Positions 40,101-51,059 of a stretch of DNA of 64,000 bases are shown here, in pieces; the first letter of the stretch is position 1; every line of letters begins with the position of its first letter. This DNA comes from Acanthochromis polyacanthus (Eukaryota; Chordata; Actinopteri; Pomacentridae): the NCBI RefSeq assembly GCF_021347895.1, contig NC_067131.1, forward strand, positions 31,405,411 to 31,469,410, read 5' to 3'. A model generated the notes under the pieces. That model was not told where the DNA came from. It saw only the letters and a program-made list of their open reading frames with translations, and did no database searches. The position numbers were made by a program, and so were the translations under genes.

Positions 40101-42766
40101 TACTAAACTGTGACGTTTTTGCCACATTTCAGACGACATACTAAACTATGATGTTTTTGTCACATTTTAGACGACATACTAAACTATGACGTTTTTGTCA
40201 TATTTTGGACGACATACTAAACTATGACGTTTATTCCATATTTCGGACGACACACTAAACTATGACGTTTATTCCATATTTTGGACGACATACTAAACTA
40301 TGACGTTTTTGCCACATTTCAGACGACATACTAAACTATGACGTTTTTGCCACATTTCGGACGACATACTAAACTATGACGTTTTTTCCATATTTCGGAC
40401 AACATACTAAACTATGACGTTTTGTCACATTTTAGACGACATACTAAACTATGACGTTTTTGTCATATTTTGGACGACATACTAAACTATGACGTTTATT
40501 CCATATTTCGGACGACATACTAAACTATGACATTTATTGCATATTTTGGACGACATATTAAACTATGACGTTTTTGTCACATTTCAGACGACATACTAAA
40601 CTATGACGTTTATTCCATATTTCGGACGACACACTAAACTATGACGTTTATTCCATATTTCGGACGACATACTAAACTATGACGTTTTTGTGCCATTTTG
40701 GACAACATATTAAACTATGACGTTTTTGCCACATTTCAGATGACATACTAAACTATGACGTTAATTCTATATTTTGGATGACATATTAAACTATGACGTT
40801 TTTGTGCCATTTTGGACAACATCCTAAACTATGACGTTTTTGTCACATTTTGAACGACATACTAAACTATGACATTTATTGCATATTTTGGACGACATAC
40901 TAAACTATGACGTTTTTACCACATTTCAGACGACATACTAAACTATGACGTTTTTGTCACATTTCAGACGACATACTAAACTATGACGTTTATTCCATAT
41001 TTCGGACAACATACTAAACTATGACGTTTTGTCACATTTTAGACGACATACTAAACTATGACGTTTTTGTCATATTTTGGACGACATACTAAACTATGAC
41101 GTTTATTCCATATTTCGGACGACACACTAAACTATGACGTTTATTCCATATTTTGGACGACATACTAAACTATGACGTTTTTGCCACATTTCAGACGACA
41201 TACTAAACTATGACGTTTTTGTCACATTTTAGACGACATACTAAACTATGACGTTTTTGTCATATTTTGGACGACATACTAAACTATGACGTTTATTCCA
41301 TATTTCAGATGACACACTAAACTGACGTTTATTCCATATTTCGGACGACACACTAAACTATGACGTTTATTCCACATTTCAGACGACACACTAAACTATG
41401 ACGTTTTTGCCACATTTCAGACGACATACTAAACTATGACGTTTTTGCCACATTTCAGACGACATACTAAACTATGACGTTTTTGCCACATTTCGGACGA
41501 CATACTAAACTATGACGTTTTTTCCATATTTCGGACAACATACTAAACTATGACGTTTTGTCACATTTTAGACGACATACTAAACTATGACGTTTTTGTC
41601 ATATTTTGGACGACATACTAAACTATGACGTTTATTCCATATTTCGGACGACACACTAAACTATGACGTTTATTCCATATTTTGGACGACATACTAAACT
41701 ATGACGTTTTTGTCACATTTTAGACGACATACTAAACTATGACGTTTATTCCATATTTCGGACGACATACTAAACTATGACGTTTTTGTCATATTTTGGA
41801 CGACATACTAAACTATGACGTTTTTGTCATATTTTGGACGACATACTAAACTATGACGTTTATTCCATATTTCGGACGACATACTAAACTATGACGTTTT
41901 GTCACATTTTAGACGACATACTAAACTATGACGTTTTTGTCATATTTTGGACGACATACTAAACTATGACGTTTATTCCATATTTCGGACGACACACTAA
42001 ACTATGACGTTTATTCCATATTTTGGACGACATACTAAACTATGACGTTTTTGCCACATTTCAGACGACATACTAAACTATGACGTTTTTGTCACATTTT
42101 AGACGACATACTAAACTATGACGTTTTTGTCACATTTTAGACGACATACTAAACTATGACGTTTTTGTCATATTTTGGACGACATACTAAACTATGACGT
42201 TTATTCCATATTTCAGATGACACACTAAACTATGACGTTTATTCCATATTTCGGACGACACACTAAACTATGACGTTTATTCCACATTTCAGACGACACA
42301 CTAAACTATGACGTTTTTGCCACATTTCAGACGACATACTAAACTATGACGTTTTTGCCACATTTCAGACGACATACTAAACTATGACGTTTTTGCCACA
42401 TTTCGGACGACATACTAAACTATGACGTTTTTTCCATATTTCGGACAACATACTAAACTATGACGTTTTGTCACATTTTAGACGACATACTAAACTATGA
42501 CGTTTTTGTCATATTTTGGACGACATACTAAACTATGACGTTTATTCCATATTTCGGACGACACACTAAACTATGACGTTTATTCCATATTTTGGACGAC
42601 ATACTAAACTATGACGTTTTTGTCACATTTTAGACGACATACTAAACTATGACGTTTATTCCATATTTCGGACGACATACTAAACTATGACGTTTTTGTC
42701 ATATTTTGGACGACATACTAAACTATGACGTTTTTGTCATATTTTGGACGACATACTAAACTATGA
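28180..42766 (+). repeat. 38-bp satellite array, about 14.6 kb (roughly 380 units)
   Basis: The unit is GACGACATACTAAACTATGA followed by an 18-bp variable half. Main forms of that half are CGTTTTTGTCACATTTCG, CGTTTATTCCATATTTCG, CGTTTTTGTGCCATTTTG, CGTTAATTGCATATTTTG and CGTTTTTGCCACATTTCA. The first half is strongly conserved while the second half switches between these types in irregular order. Stops occur in all frames, so there is no coding. The units are homogeneous in the centre and decay at both shoulders, the usual pattern under unequal crossing over. Confidence 0.97.
41300..42766 (+). repeat. Higher-order duplication of about 910 bp at the right end of the satellite
   Basis: The order of variants repeats with an offset of about 910 bp (24 units). 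Marker phrases TATTTCAGATGACACACT (41,301 / 42,209), TTTCCATATTTCGGACAACA (41,521 / 42,431) and a double TTTTTGTCATATTTTGG (41,781 / 42,691) keep the same spacing. Confidence 0.8.
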
Positions 42767-43280
42767 CTTTTACGATATATTATATTGTGATTTTTTTCAA
42801 TTTTTTCAAAACACTATACTAAACTTTTTCCGACATACATACCTATGACTTCCGTCACCATTTTTACGACATACTATACTTTGACTTTTTTATGTCATAC
42901 TATACTATTACTTTTCACAACATTCTATCTATGGCTTTTTCCATCATTTTTTATGACATACAACACTATAACTTTTTTATGACATACTATGCTATGGCAT
43001 TTATTGCAGCGTACTTTACTATGACTTTTTTCATCATTTTAACGACATGCCATACTATGACTTTTTTAACAAAATACTGTGACTTATGATACGCTACAGT
43101 ATGGCTTTATTTTTTACAACATACTATACGATAAGTTTTTTATGACCTGCTATACTATGACTTTTTTAATCATTTTAACGTAATACTATGAGTTTTTGCA
43201 TCATACTACGATTTTTTTTCATCGTTTTTACAACATACTATACTATGATTTTTTTCATCATTTTTACAAATCATTTTTTC
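42767..43280 (+). repeat. Decayed right shoulder of the satellite
   Basis: Diverged units of the type TTTTTATGACATACTATACT and ATGACTTTTTTCATCATTTT continue to about 43,280; a last trace occurs at about 43,798-43,866. Confidence 0.75.
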
Positions 43281-43282
43281 AG

Positions 43283-43785
43283 CTTCGCTTTGACACATCT
43301 ACATCATCGAGCTCACAGTGCCCTGGGAGAGCTCAGAGGAGGAGACCTACGAGCGCATGAAGCTTATGTACATGGAGTTTGTTGCTGATACAAAACAGCG
43401 AGGTCGGATGGTGAGGATTTGACCAATCGAAGCAGCAGAGGACTTGTAGCCACCTCGGCATCTAGGCTTCTCTGGGAGATGGGAGTACGTGGGAAGGCCC
43501 ATCGGCAGGCGATCAATGACCTCTCCAGAGCTGCTGAAAAGGGAAGTCAGTGGGCATGGATGAAGAGAAAGGAGTCTACCTGGGCCTGCAGGTGAGCAGC
43601 TCGGGTGTGAACACTGGGATTCACTGTTGATACCTTTGGAGGTGTTGTGGGCCTATCAGCGAAATACCGAGGAAGGAGGGTGCCCACTTGATAACCCAGA
43701 GGATGTCCTCACTCACTGGAACATCCCACGGAGTCTTAGGTTTCTCATGTATGCAAGGAAGGATATCAACATCCAGTCCTACACA
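43283..43785 (+). pseudogene. Retroelement pol-like remnant
   Basis: Translating with frame changes gives IIELTVPWE, then EETYERMKLMYMEFVADTKQRG, a pattern I recall from the C-terminal part of fish retroelement polyproteins (ELTVPWE...ERKKLRY). It is broken by stops (for example RI*PIEA) and frameshifts. It lies between the satellite shoulder and the sulfurtransferase cluster. Family assignment is tentative. Confidence 0.45.
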
Positions 43786-43965
43786 ACAGACTGGACATGT
43801 TACGACCTACGATACTACGATGTTTTTTATGACATGCTACACTATGATGATATGATGGTTTTGCGACACTATATATAGAACTCTACTATACTGGAAGAAT
43901 GATGAGCAGAAACAGGAAACCAGGACCAGATAAACAACATCATGAAGCCATCGCAGGAAGTGAAG

Positions 43966-44797
43966 AAAGCTGCTTCCGTTCACTCAGTCATCCAGTTGAT
44001 CAACTTAAAGCCGAGACAAACAGCAACGTACCTGCTCAGGTGTCACACGTCCTGGTTGTGTCCTCTCTGTGACACACAAAGAACACTCTGACCAACAAAA
44101 ACGAGCTGAATAGAATCAGTTTTACAGTTAAACATGGTGCAGGATGGAGCAGTGACCAGCAGAGGGCGCTCATGTTCCAGCAGTAAACTACAGAGAAGAC
44201 ATTAAAAACATCACTGAGCAGAAAATAGAAAAGAACGGACGCTAGTGTCTCATTAAGGCAGCTGAAGAGCTTCCATGTTACTCTGAGGTCAGTCTCACTG
44301 TAATCTCTCTTCTTCAACAAACAATTAGAATGAAGCAGAAACTGGGAACAGTGGAGTCTCTCCAGATCATCCAGAACTGGGTGGAACACTTGGAGACTCT
44401 TTAAAGCTGTTTGACCACAGCTCTGAAATAAGTACAATGAAAATGGAGTTCTATGATCAGCAGTGGTTCATTTCTCACTCATTAACAGTCTGTACATAGA
44501 AAACCAGCTGGAAGAAAAGAGGAACAGCAGGTTGGAATAAAAACACAATTTCACAGCAACCCTCAAAGCAACTCTCTAAACAAGAATTCTGTTCAGCGAT
44601 TTATTGATTTTACATTCATTTATTCCATCATTATTATTTAAAATCAAACATCCACACAGTCTGTAAGAAAAGATTAAAAACAGAAACTTTTTTAGAAAAT
44701 GAGGCACCTTGGCATCAGACAAAGCAGCATTTTGGTTATTTACTGGGTTAAAGGTGCATTAAGGACAGAAGTGGATCATCCTTTATCACCCTGTAGG
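43966..44797. repeat. Segmental duplication, copy 1 (pairs with 49,178-50,010)
   Basis: The block from GAAGAAAGCTGCTTCCGTTC to about 44,797 is nearly identical to 49,178-50,010, including a stop-free 133-codon minus-strand frame (44,036-44,437) that is identical in both. I read that frame as non-coding because it starts in flank sequence and matches no family. The block lies downstream of mpst copy A and marks the edge of the duplicated unit. Confidence 0.85.
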
Positions 44798-45388
44798 GCT
44801 GGGTTCACCACCTCTGGGCCTGATGCCCTTTAGCTCACTAGCATAACCAGCCTTTCTGGTTAATAAATACACAGACTGTATTTCATATCAAGGGCTGGGC
44901 AGAGATTAAACCACTTAAAATGAACAATCAGCCTGTAAATAGAAAGACTGGAGGACTTCTGCACATACATTTTATCTGTAGTTGATAAAGGGAACAAACT
45001 GATTAGAACAATATAGAAGGTAATATATATAGAGAAGTCGTCATCATACCACTAATCAGAGCTGTGTAAAGGGCACTTCAGAACATCAACCTCTATGGAC
45101 AGAGGACAAGAACAAAGACCAGTATTTTGGTGAGAACCTGACCAGGACTACCACAGTGAATGCATGGTCCTGACAGTGATGCACGGAGGTCCAAAAGCAA
45201 CACAGAAAGACAAAAAAACACAACAAAAAGTTACAAAACAAACACACAGGGTGAAGGATATGATGAAAAATAAGAGTGAAAATTATCTCTGAAGGTACTT
45301 CATATGTTAAGGAAACATTTTGTGAAATTTGTGAAGCTGTAAACCGGCTAATTTTTGTCAGAAGAGACTCCAGCATCATCCTGCTGCT
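44798..45388 (-). other. 3' flank / UTR of mpst copy A
   Basis: No separate gene is seen. Phrases shared with the flanks of copies B and C (for example GAACCTGACCAGGACTACCA) show that the duplication includes this DNA. Confidence 0.5.
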
Positions 45389-47479
45389 TCAGTCCTTCTT
45401 GGCTTCTCCTTCAGAGATGATGTACTCTGGAGACGCTTTCGCAAAAAACTCGCTCCAGGACCCGTCGTAGATACAAACCCCGGGGTGTCCCAGCAGGTGA
45501 GCAGTCAGAGCTACCAGACAGGCCGTGATTCCATAAGAACAGGTAACCCAGAGAGGCTTCTGGAGGTCCACACCTGCCTCCTGGAACATCTCAGACAGAC
45601 GCTCAGCTCCATGCAGCTTCCCACTGTCATCCAGGAAACTGATGAACGACATGTTGATGGTTCCAGGGAAATGTCCAGGTAGGACGCCTGGAGGACAGAC
45701 AGCAGGACGGGGTTAACCAGACAGAAACCCTGGCTGCACTGAGCATGCTCACAGGATGGAAAGTCAACCTGCTAGCATGTGTTGAACAGAGCTGAAGTAG
45801 ACTAGAAAAGTCAAATACAGTCAGAAACTAAAGTTTACATCCACCTGTAGAGTCCATGATTATCATTCAGTCTTTAGTCTCCAGTGACTCCTAGAACTCT
45901 GAATTTAGGACGGAACCACTGAAACATGAATCTTTGACACAATACATAATCATGAATTTTGGTTCTTTCATATATTTATTAAAGGTTTTCTTATTCATAA
46001 ATATACAAACAGAAATGTTCATATTTGGTTATATTTGTCCCCTTCCTCCTCAGTGTGGTTCTTCTGGTTTATCTTTGACATCTTAAGACACTATACTTAC
46101 CATCAAGCAGGGAGGTGGCGGTATCATTATACTATCAATTTAGCTGGCTCAAGTCTGAGACAGAGAGACAGGAAGTTTAGCTGAACTGAACCAGATTCAA
46201 TTAAACTTGTCTTTCTGACTCAAGGCAAGGCAAGGCAAATTTATTTATATAGCACATTTCAACAACAAGGCGATTCAAAGTGCTTTACAAAGACATTAAG
46301 AACAGAGGATGATGATTATTAAAAGAAAAACAAAAGAAAACATTTACGAAATCATTTAAAAAAAAAGTCAGAACAGTAAAAAGATCAAAAACAGAAGTCT
46401 GAAAAAACAAGGGCAATTATTAAAAGAAAAACAGAACAGTATAAAGATCAAAAACAAGAGTCAGAAAACAAGGGCTGTTTAAAATAACTGTCATAAAATA
46501 AGAGTTAAAATAACTGTTAAAAGACGTGTTTCTTTATCAGTCCACAGGTTCTTGATGGGTCTAAGTCAGGACTTTGAGGACACCAGTCTAGAACCTTCAT
46601 TCCAGTCTGATGGAACCAAAATAAACGATTGTTTTTGTGTCAAAGTTTCATGATTCCATCATAAACTCAGAGTTCTAGGACTCTAATGATGTTGTGGTCT
46701 TCATAGCTGATGACTGTAAATAAAGTCCACATCAGACTTCATCCACAGACATGAAGGAAACTGTCAACAGGAAGCAGGTTTCAGCTGAAACTGTTTCTCC
46801 TCTGACTGATTGATTCATGTAGTTTTTCTGACTGAGAGGAAATCTGAAGTTAATCTACTGATCACAAATTACATAACTGATCTGATCTCTCACCTGGTCT
46901 CAGTTCCGGTTCGGTGCCTTTGAACTGACCCTCCGTTCGTGAATCCACCACCTGGACCCGCTTGGTTCTGATGTTCTCCAGAATCTCCTCGTAGGTCTTC
47001 ACCCAGGACCGGTTCAGAGTCGCCCTGAAGTCGGTGCGCTCCGGCCGGCTGGACTCTGCAGTGAGCGGGCCGCCGTCAGCCATCCAGCCCCGCATCCCTC
47101 CGTCCAGAACCGACACCGAGCTGTGGCCGAACACCCGGAACATCCACCACACCCGGTACGCGGTGAAAGAGTCGAAGTCGTACACGACGACGTGCGTGTC
47201 GTTGCTGATTCCGCGTTCTGAGACGTACCGGGAGAAGCTGCTGGGTTCCGGTAACATGAACATCAGGTCCAGTCCGGAGCTCCGGTCGCTGCAGGCGTCG
47301 ATGTCGAAGTAGGACGCACCGGGAATGTGCTGCTGCGCAAACTCCGCCTGGGCGTCCCGCTTCATGATCGGCAGGAACCAGGTCGCGTCCAGGATCCGCA
47401 GCTTCGGACCGACCTGGTTGGTTTTCACTGCATTTATGAGCCACTGAGTGGAGACCAGAGCTGGAGTCTGAACCGACAT
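45389..47479 (-). CDS. Mercaptopyruvate/thiosulfate sulfurtransferase-like, copy A
   Basis: Two exons, 47,479-46,894 and 45,687-45,389, join at GTGAGA/CCAG with split phase to 294 residues (human MPST 297, TST 297). Both rhodanese domains are present: [47 protein letters not shown]; then [10 protein letters not shown], an active-site Cys and YDGSWSEFF. The enzyme moves sulfur from 3-mercaptopyruvate or thiosulfate onto a Cys persulfide. Three features are odd. The loop after Cys245 reads CSYGIT where MPST has CGSGVT and TST has CRKGVT. The Arg equivalent to MPST R188 is Gln185 (GQF), while the R197 equivalent is kept (R194). The loop VVVYDFDSFTAYRVWW is three residues shorter than in copy B. 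The frame is open, so it may be active with altered specificity or degrading. mpst versus tst identity is not settled. Confidence 0.88.
46221..46515. mobile_element. Fish SINE/LINE-tail-like fragment in copy A intron
   Basis: The segment begins AAGGCAAGGCAAATTTATTT and continues TATATAGCACATTTCAAC ... AAAGTGCTTTACAAAGACAT, a phrase common in teleost retroelement tails. It is followed by A-rich degenerate sequence. Confidence 0.5.
46540..46620 (-). mobile_element. Tc1/mariner transposase fragment in copy A intron
   Basis: On the minus strand this reads as the segment around VLDW...SPDLDP of Tc1-type transposases, the region just before the last catalytic acid. Only about 80 bp are kept. Confidence 0.5.
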
Positions 47480-47896
47480 GATGGAGGTCTGCAGGAGTTC
47501 TGGATGGAAGCAGCAGAGGACAACGAGGAAGAAGCTTCAGCGAGAACCTCCCACCACTGCTCGGGAAGGAAAACACCTGAGCTACGTCACTGTAACGCCC
47601 AGGTGTGTCCATGAGGCATGAGTTGTCCAAAACGAAAAATGCAAGATGGCAAAATTTCCTCAAAATGTGCCTAGACTAAGTTAAAACAAACAAGCTCCGA
47701 AATAACAAAAAACTTTCACAGAATCATTCATCAGTTGTCCAAAATGAGTCTAGAATTGGCTAAAAGCTGTCAGATAATGAACTGTGTCAAAAATGACTCA
47801 AAATGTGTTCAAAGTGGCTCAAAGATATACAACATTGGTTTAGAAACAGAATTTTAAAAAATAAAGATTGTCCAAATTAAGTTTAAAAAAAATTCA

Positions 47897-48125
47897 TTCC
47901 AGCCTGATGGAACCATTTCTTTACCACGTCTGATGTGTGTTTGGGATCATTGTCTGGTTGAAACATCCAACTGTGTTCAACATCAACCTTCTGCTGATGG
48001 TTTTAGGTTTTAATCCTCCTTCTTCATTTTTACATTTACTTTGTGTGAAGCTCCAGTTCCACAGAGCATGATACTGCCACCTCCATGCTTGGTGATAGGT
48101 TTGGTGTCCAGAGGAGTCAAAGATA
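47897..48125 (-). mobile_element. Tc1/mariner transposase remnant (minus strand)
   Basis: The minus strand carries, in broken frames, phrases of the Tc1 DDE domain: KHGGGSI-like sequence (from about 48,095) and MFQPDNDPKH-like sequence (near 47,965). It pairs with the plus-strand remnant at 62,505-62,790. Stops and gaps make it inactive. Confidence 0.55.
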
Positions 48126-48560
48126 AACCAGAAGATTGAAAACAGAAGAACCAAGGTGGAAATGGACAAATTTAACCAAATATTAACATTTCTGTTTGTA
48201 TATTTATGACCCAGAAGACCTTCAATGAGTCTGGGAAAGAACCAAAACACCTGATTGTTGATTTATTGATAAAAGGACCTGCTGTGATCAGCTGATCGTT
48301 TCTAGAAGAGTCTCCAACTGAACGTCTCATGAAACTGACAGAAACTCATCCTGATCCTTAAATCTGCTGGAGGCGACAAATCAGAGCTAAAGATCAGGAT
48401 TCAATCATCTGACTGGAATTCAGGATTCATTCATGAACTCTTCTGTCCATAAAAAGTTAGAAAACGTGGATCAGTCCAAAGTGAGAAAAACTGTCACAGA
48501 GGAGGAAAGAAACCAGAAAATATTCTCACTGGAAAAGCTGAAATCACAGAATTTAGACAG
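48126..48560. repeat. Repeat shared with 63,605-64,000
   Basis: From AAGATAAACCAGAAGA to about 48,513 this is nearly identical to the last 400 bases of the window. It lies downstream of the orphan exon 1, so the matching place in the right-hand copy predicts exon 1 of copy C just beyond the window. The part from 48,297 also resembles the dispersed repeat in cbx2 and cox11 DNA. Confidence 0.7.
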
Positions 48561-48851
48561 TTTAGATTTATTTTCCCAAAATACTCCAACAGATTAATGG
48601 AGAATCAAAATAGCTGGTGATTAAATTCATAGTTTACAAGTAATCGATTCAACCTGGCAAATGTGAATTTAGAGTTCACCCACTGAACCTTTGATCATTC
48701 ATTGGTTGTATTTTTGACGGTTACCTGCTTTTCTTCACAAAATTAAGACATTTTCCACCACAAGCTGCTGCAGAAAAGGAACAAACTAGTGAATAAAAAC
48801 ATCCACACTTCTAATGACAACTTTCAGGGTTCTGGACCTTCTCATGCTCAC

Positions 48852-49135
48852 CGTCTCTTGGTTCCGGTTCGGTGCCTCTGAACCGACCCGCTGCTCGTGA
48901 ATCCACCACCTGGACCCGCTTGGTTCTGATGTTCTCCAGAATCTCCTCGTAGGTCTTCACCCAGGACCGGTTCAGAGTCGCCCTGAAGTCGGTGGGCTCC
49001 GGCCGGCTGGACTCTGCAGTGAGCGGGCCGCCGTCAGCCATCCAGCCCCGCATCCCTCCGTCCAGAACCGACACCGAGCTGTGGCCGAACACCCGGAACA
49101 TCCACCACACCCGGGGCGCGCTGAACGAGCCGAAG
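48852..49135 (-). pseudogene. Orphan 5'-truncated exon 1 of an mpst-like gene
   Basis: This is the 3' half of exon 1 (about 95 codons, from [17 protein letters not shown] to [13 protein letters not shown]) with an intact donor GTGAGC. It is nearly identical to copy B exon 1. Upstream of the codons for FGSFSAP the similarity stops abruptly at 49,135 and unrelated flank (ATTAATGGAGG) begins. There is no start codon, and no second exon of its own lies between it and copy A. The break is a duplication junction. Both substrate arginines (R188, R197 equivalents) are kept. It is not expected to be functional. Confidence 0.85.
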
Positions 49136-49177
49136 ATTAATGGAGGTCAAATTGTCACAGGACCTGTAGACGTGAAG

Positions 49178-50010
49178 AAAGCTGCTTCCGTTCACTCAGT
49201 CATCCAGTTGATCAACTGAAAGCCGAGACAAACAGCAACGTACCTGCTCAGGTGTCACACGTCCTGGTTGTGTCCTCTCTGTGACACACAAAGAACACTC
49301 TGACCAACAAAAACGAGCTGAATAGAATCAGTTTTACAGTTAAACATGGTGCAGGATGGAGCAGTGACCAGCAGAGGGCGCTCATGTTCCAGCAGTAAAC
49401 TACAGAGAAGACATTAAAAACATCACTGAGCAGAAAATAGAAAAGAACGGACGCTAGTGTCTCATTAAGGCAGCTGAAGAGCTTCCATGTTACTCTGAGG
49501 TCAGTCTCACTGTAATCTCTCTTCTTCAACAAACAATTAGAATGAAGCAGAAACTGGGAACAGTGGAGTCTCTCCAGATCATCCAGAACTGGGTGGAACA
49601 CTTGGAGACTCTTTAAAGCTGTTTGACCACAGCTCTGAAATAAGTACAATGAAAATGGAGTTCTATGATCAGCAGTGGTTCATTTCTCACTCATTAACAG
49701 TCTGTACATATAAAACCAGCTGGAAGAAAAGAGGAACAGCAGGTTGGAATAAAAACACACATTCACAGCAACCCTCAAAGCAACTCTCTAAACAAGAATT
49801 CTGTTCAGCAATTTATTGATTTTACATTCATTTATTCCATCATTATTATTTAAAATCAAACATCCACACACAGTCTGTAGGAAAAGATTAAAAACAGAAA
49901 CTTTGTTAGAAAATGAGGCACCTTGGCATCAGACAAAGCAGCATTTTGGTTATTTACTGGGTTAAAGGTGCATTAAGGACAGAAGTGGATCATCCTTTAT
50001 CACCCTGCAG
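49178..50010. repeat. Segmental duplication, copy 2 (pairs with 43,966-44,797)
   Basis: Near-identical to 43,966-44,797. It starts about 40 bases after the truncated exon 1, so the duplication breakpoint lies at 49,136-49,175. Similarity fades at about 50,010. Confidence 0.85.
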
Positions 50011-51059
50011 GGCTGTGATCTGCTCCTCTCAGCTCGTTGCCCTTTCACTTCCATGCAGCTCTCAGATAAATATTGACTTTCTGGTTACTGAATAAACGAG
50101 CTGGGCAGAGTTTAGAGGACTAAAGATGGATCAATCTGCCTGTAAATAGAAAGACTGGAGGACTTTACCCATTCATTTTATTTGTTGTTGTTAAAGGGAA
50201 CAAACTGATCAGAACTTCAGAGAAAAAGTTCAGATATTTGCAAAATCCAGAGACAGCACTGATGTAAAGTTCCTGAAGGTGTTCAGGTTTGTCAGTGTGG
50301 AGTTATTTGAGTTTGAAAACACCTTCATTGATCTACTCTAGTGTTCTGTTTATTCAGTATTAGTACAAACTACTCTGAGGCTGGTGTTTAATCTGCTTCT
50401 AAAGTTCACAACAGACGTCAGTCCTGTGCAACACAATTTAAATGCTGAATATTCTAAACTGTCACCTCTCAAAAACGCCATTATTTCTGACTAAAGACAA
50501 AACATTTCCTCTTATGAACCAAAAACCAACTGTTACTGAAAACTCAGGCTCCAAAGTAGAAACTCAAAGTGAGTCCAGCTGTGATTCCAGTCAGTCTAAC
50601 CGATGAACATGGTTCTAAAATGAGAACAGCAGAACGTTCTCAGCCCTGGACCTGTGCACTGGATCTATCTATGTCTGCATCATGGCTCCACATGGAGAAG
50701 AACTGAACAGAGGAAGAGAAACATCTGACTGAGGGACTTCACAGATGAACACACAGATGAAGATCAATGAGTTGGGCTCAGATGGAGTCCAGATGTTTGG
50801 TAGAACCTGACCAGGACTACCACAGAGGATGCTAAAGCAACACAGAAAGACAAAAAAAAAAGCACAACAAAAGGTTACAAAACAAACACAAAGAGACACG
50901 GGCTGAAGGCCGTGATGACAAATAGGAGTAAAAATGATCTCTGCAGGTATCTGATGTCTGAAGCTAATATTTTGTGGAATTTGTGGAGATTCAGGCTGTT
51001 TGTGAAGCTGTAAACTGGCAAATTTTTGTCAGAAGAGACTCCAGCATCATCCTGCTGCT
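50011..51059 (-). other. 3' flank of mpst copy B
   Basis: No gene is seen. The segment 50,630-50,830 is nearly identical to 54,425-54,625 upstream of copy C exon 2, again showing the tandem duplication. Confidence 0.55.

Noticed and set aside
28180..42766. Direct-repeat array considered as CRISPR
   Set aside because: Units follow each other with no unique spacers, there are no cas genes, and the genome is vertebrate.
44036..44437. 133-codon minus-strand frame identical at 49,248-49,649
   Set aside because: Identity is explained by the segmental duplication; composition is not protein-like and it matches no family I know.
47034..47663. Plus- and minus-strand frames overlapping mpst copy A exon 1 (also in copy B, 53,058-53,608)
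   Set aside because: They lie in the wrong frame of a clear rhodanese exon; their apparent conservation only follows that of the duplicated exon.
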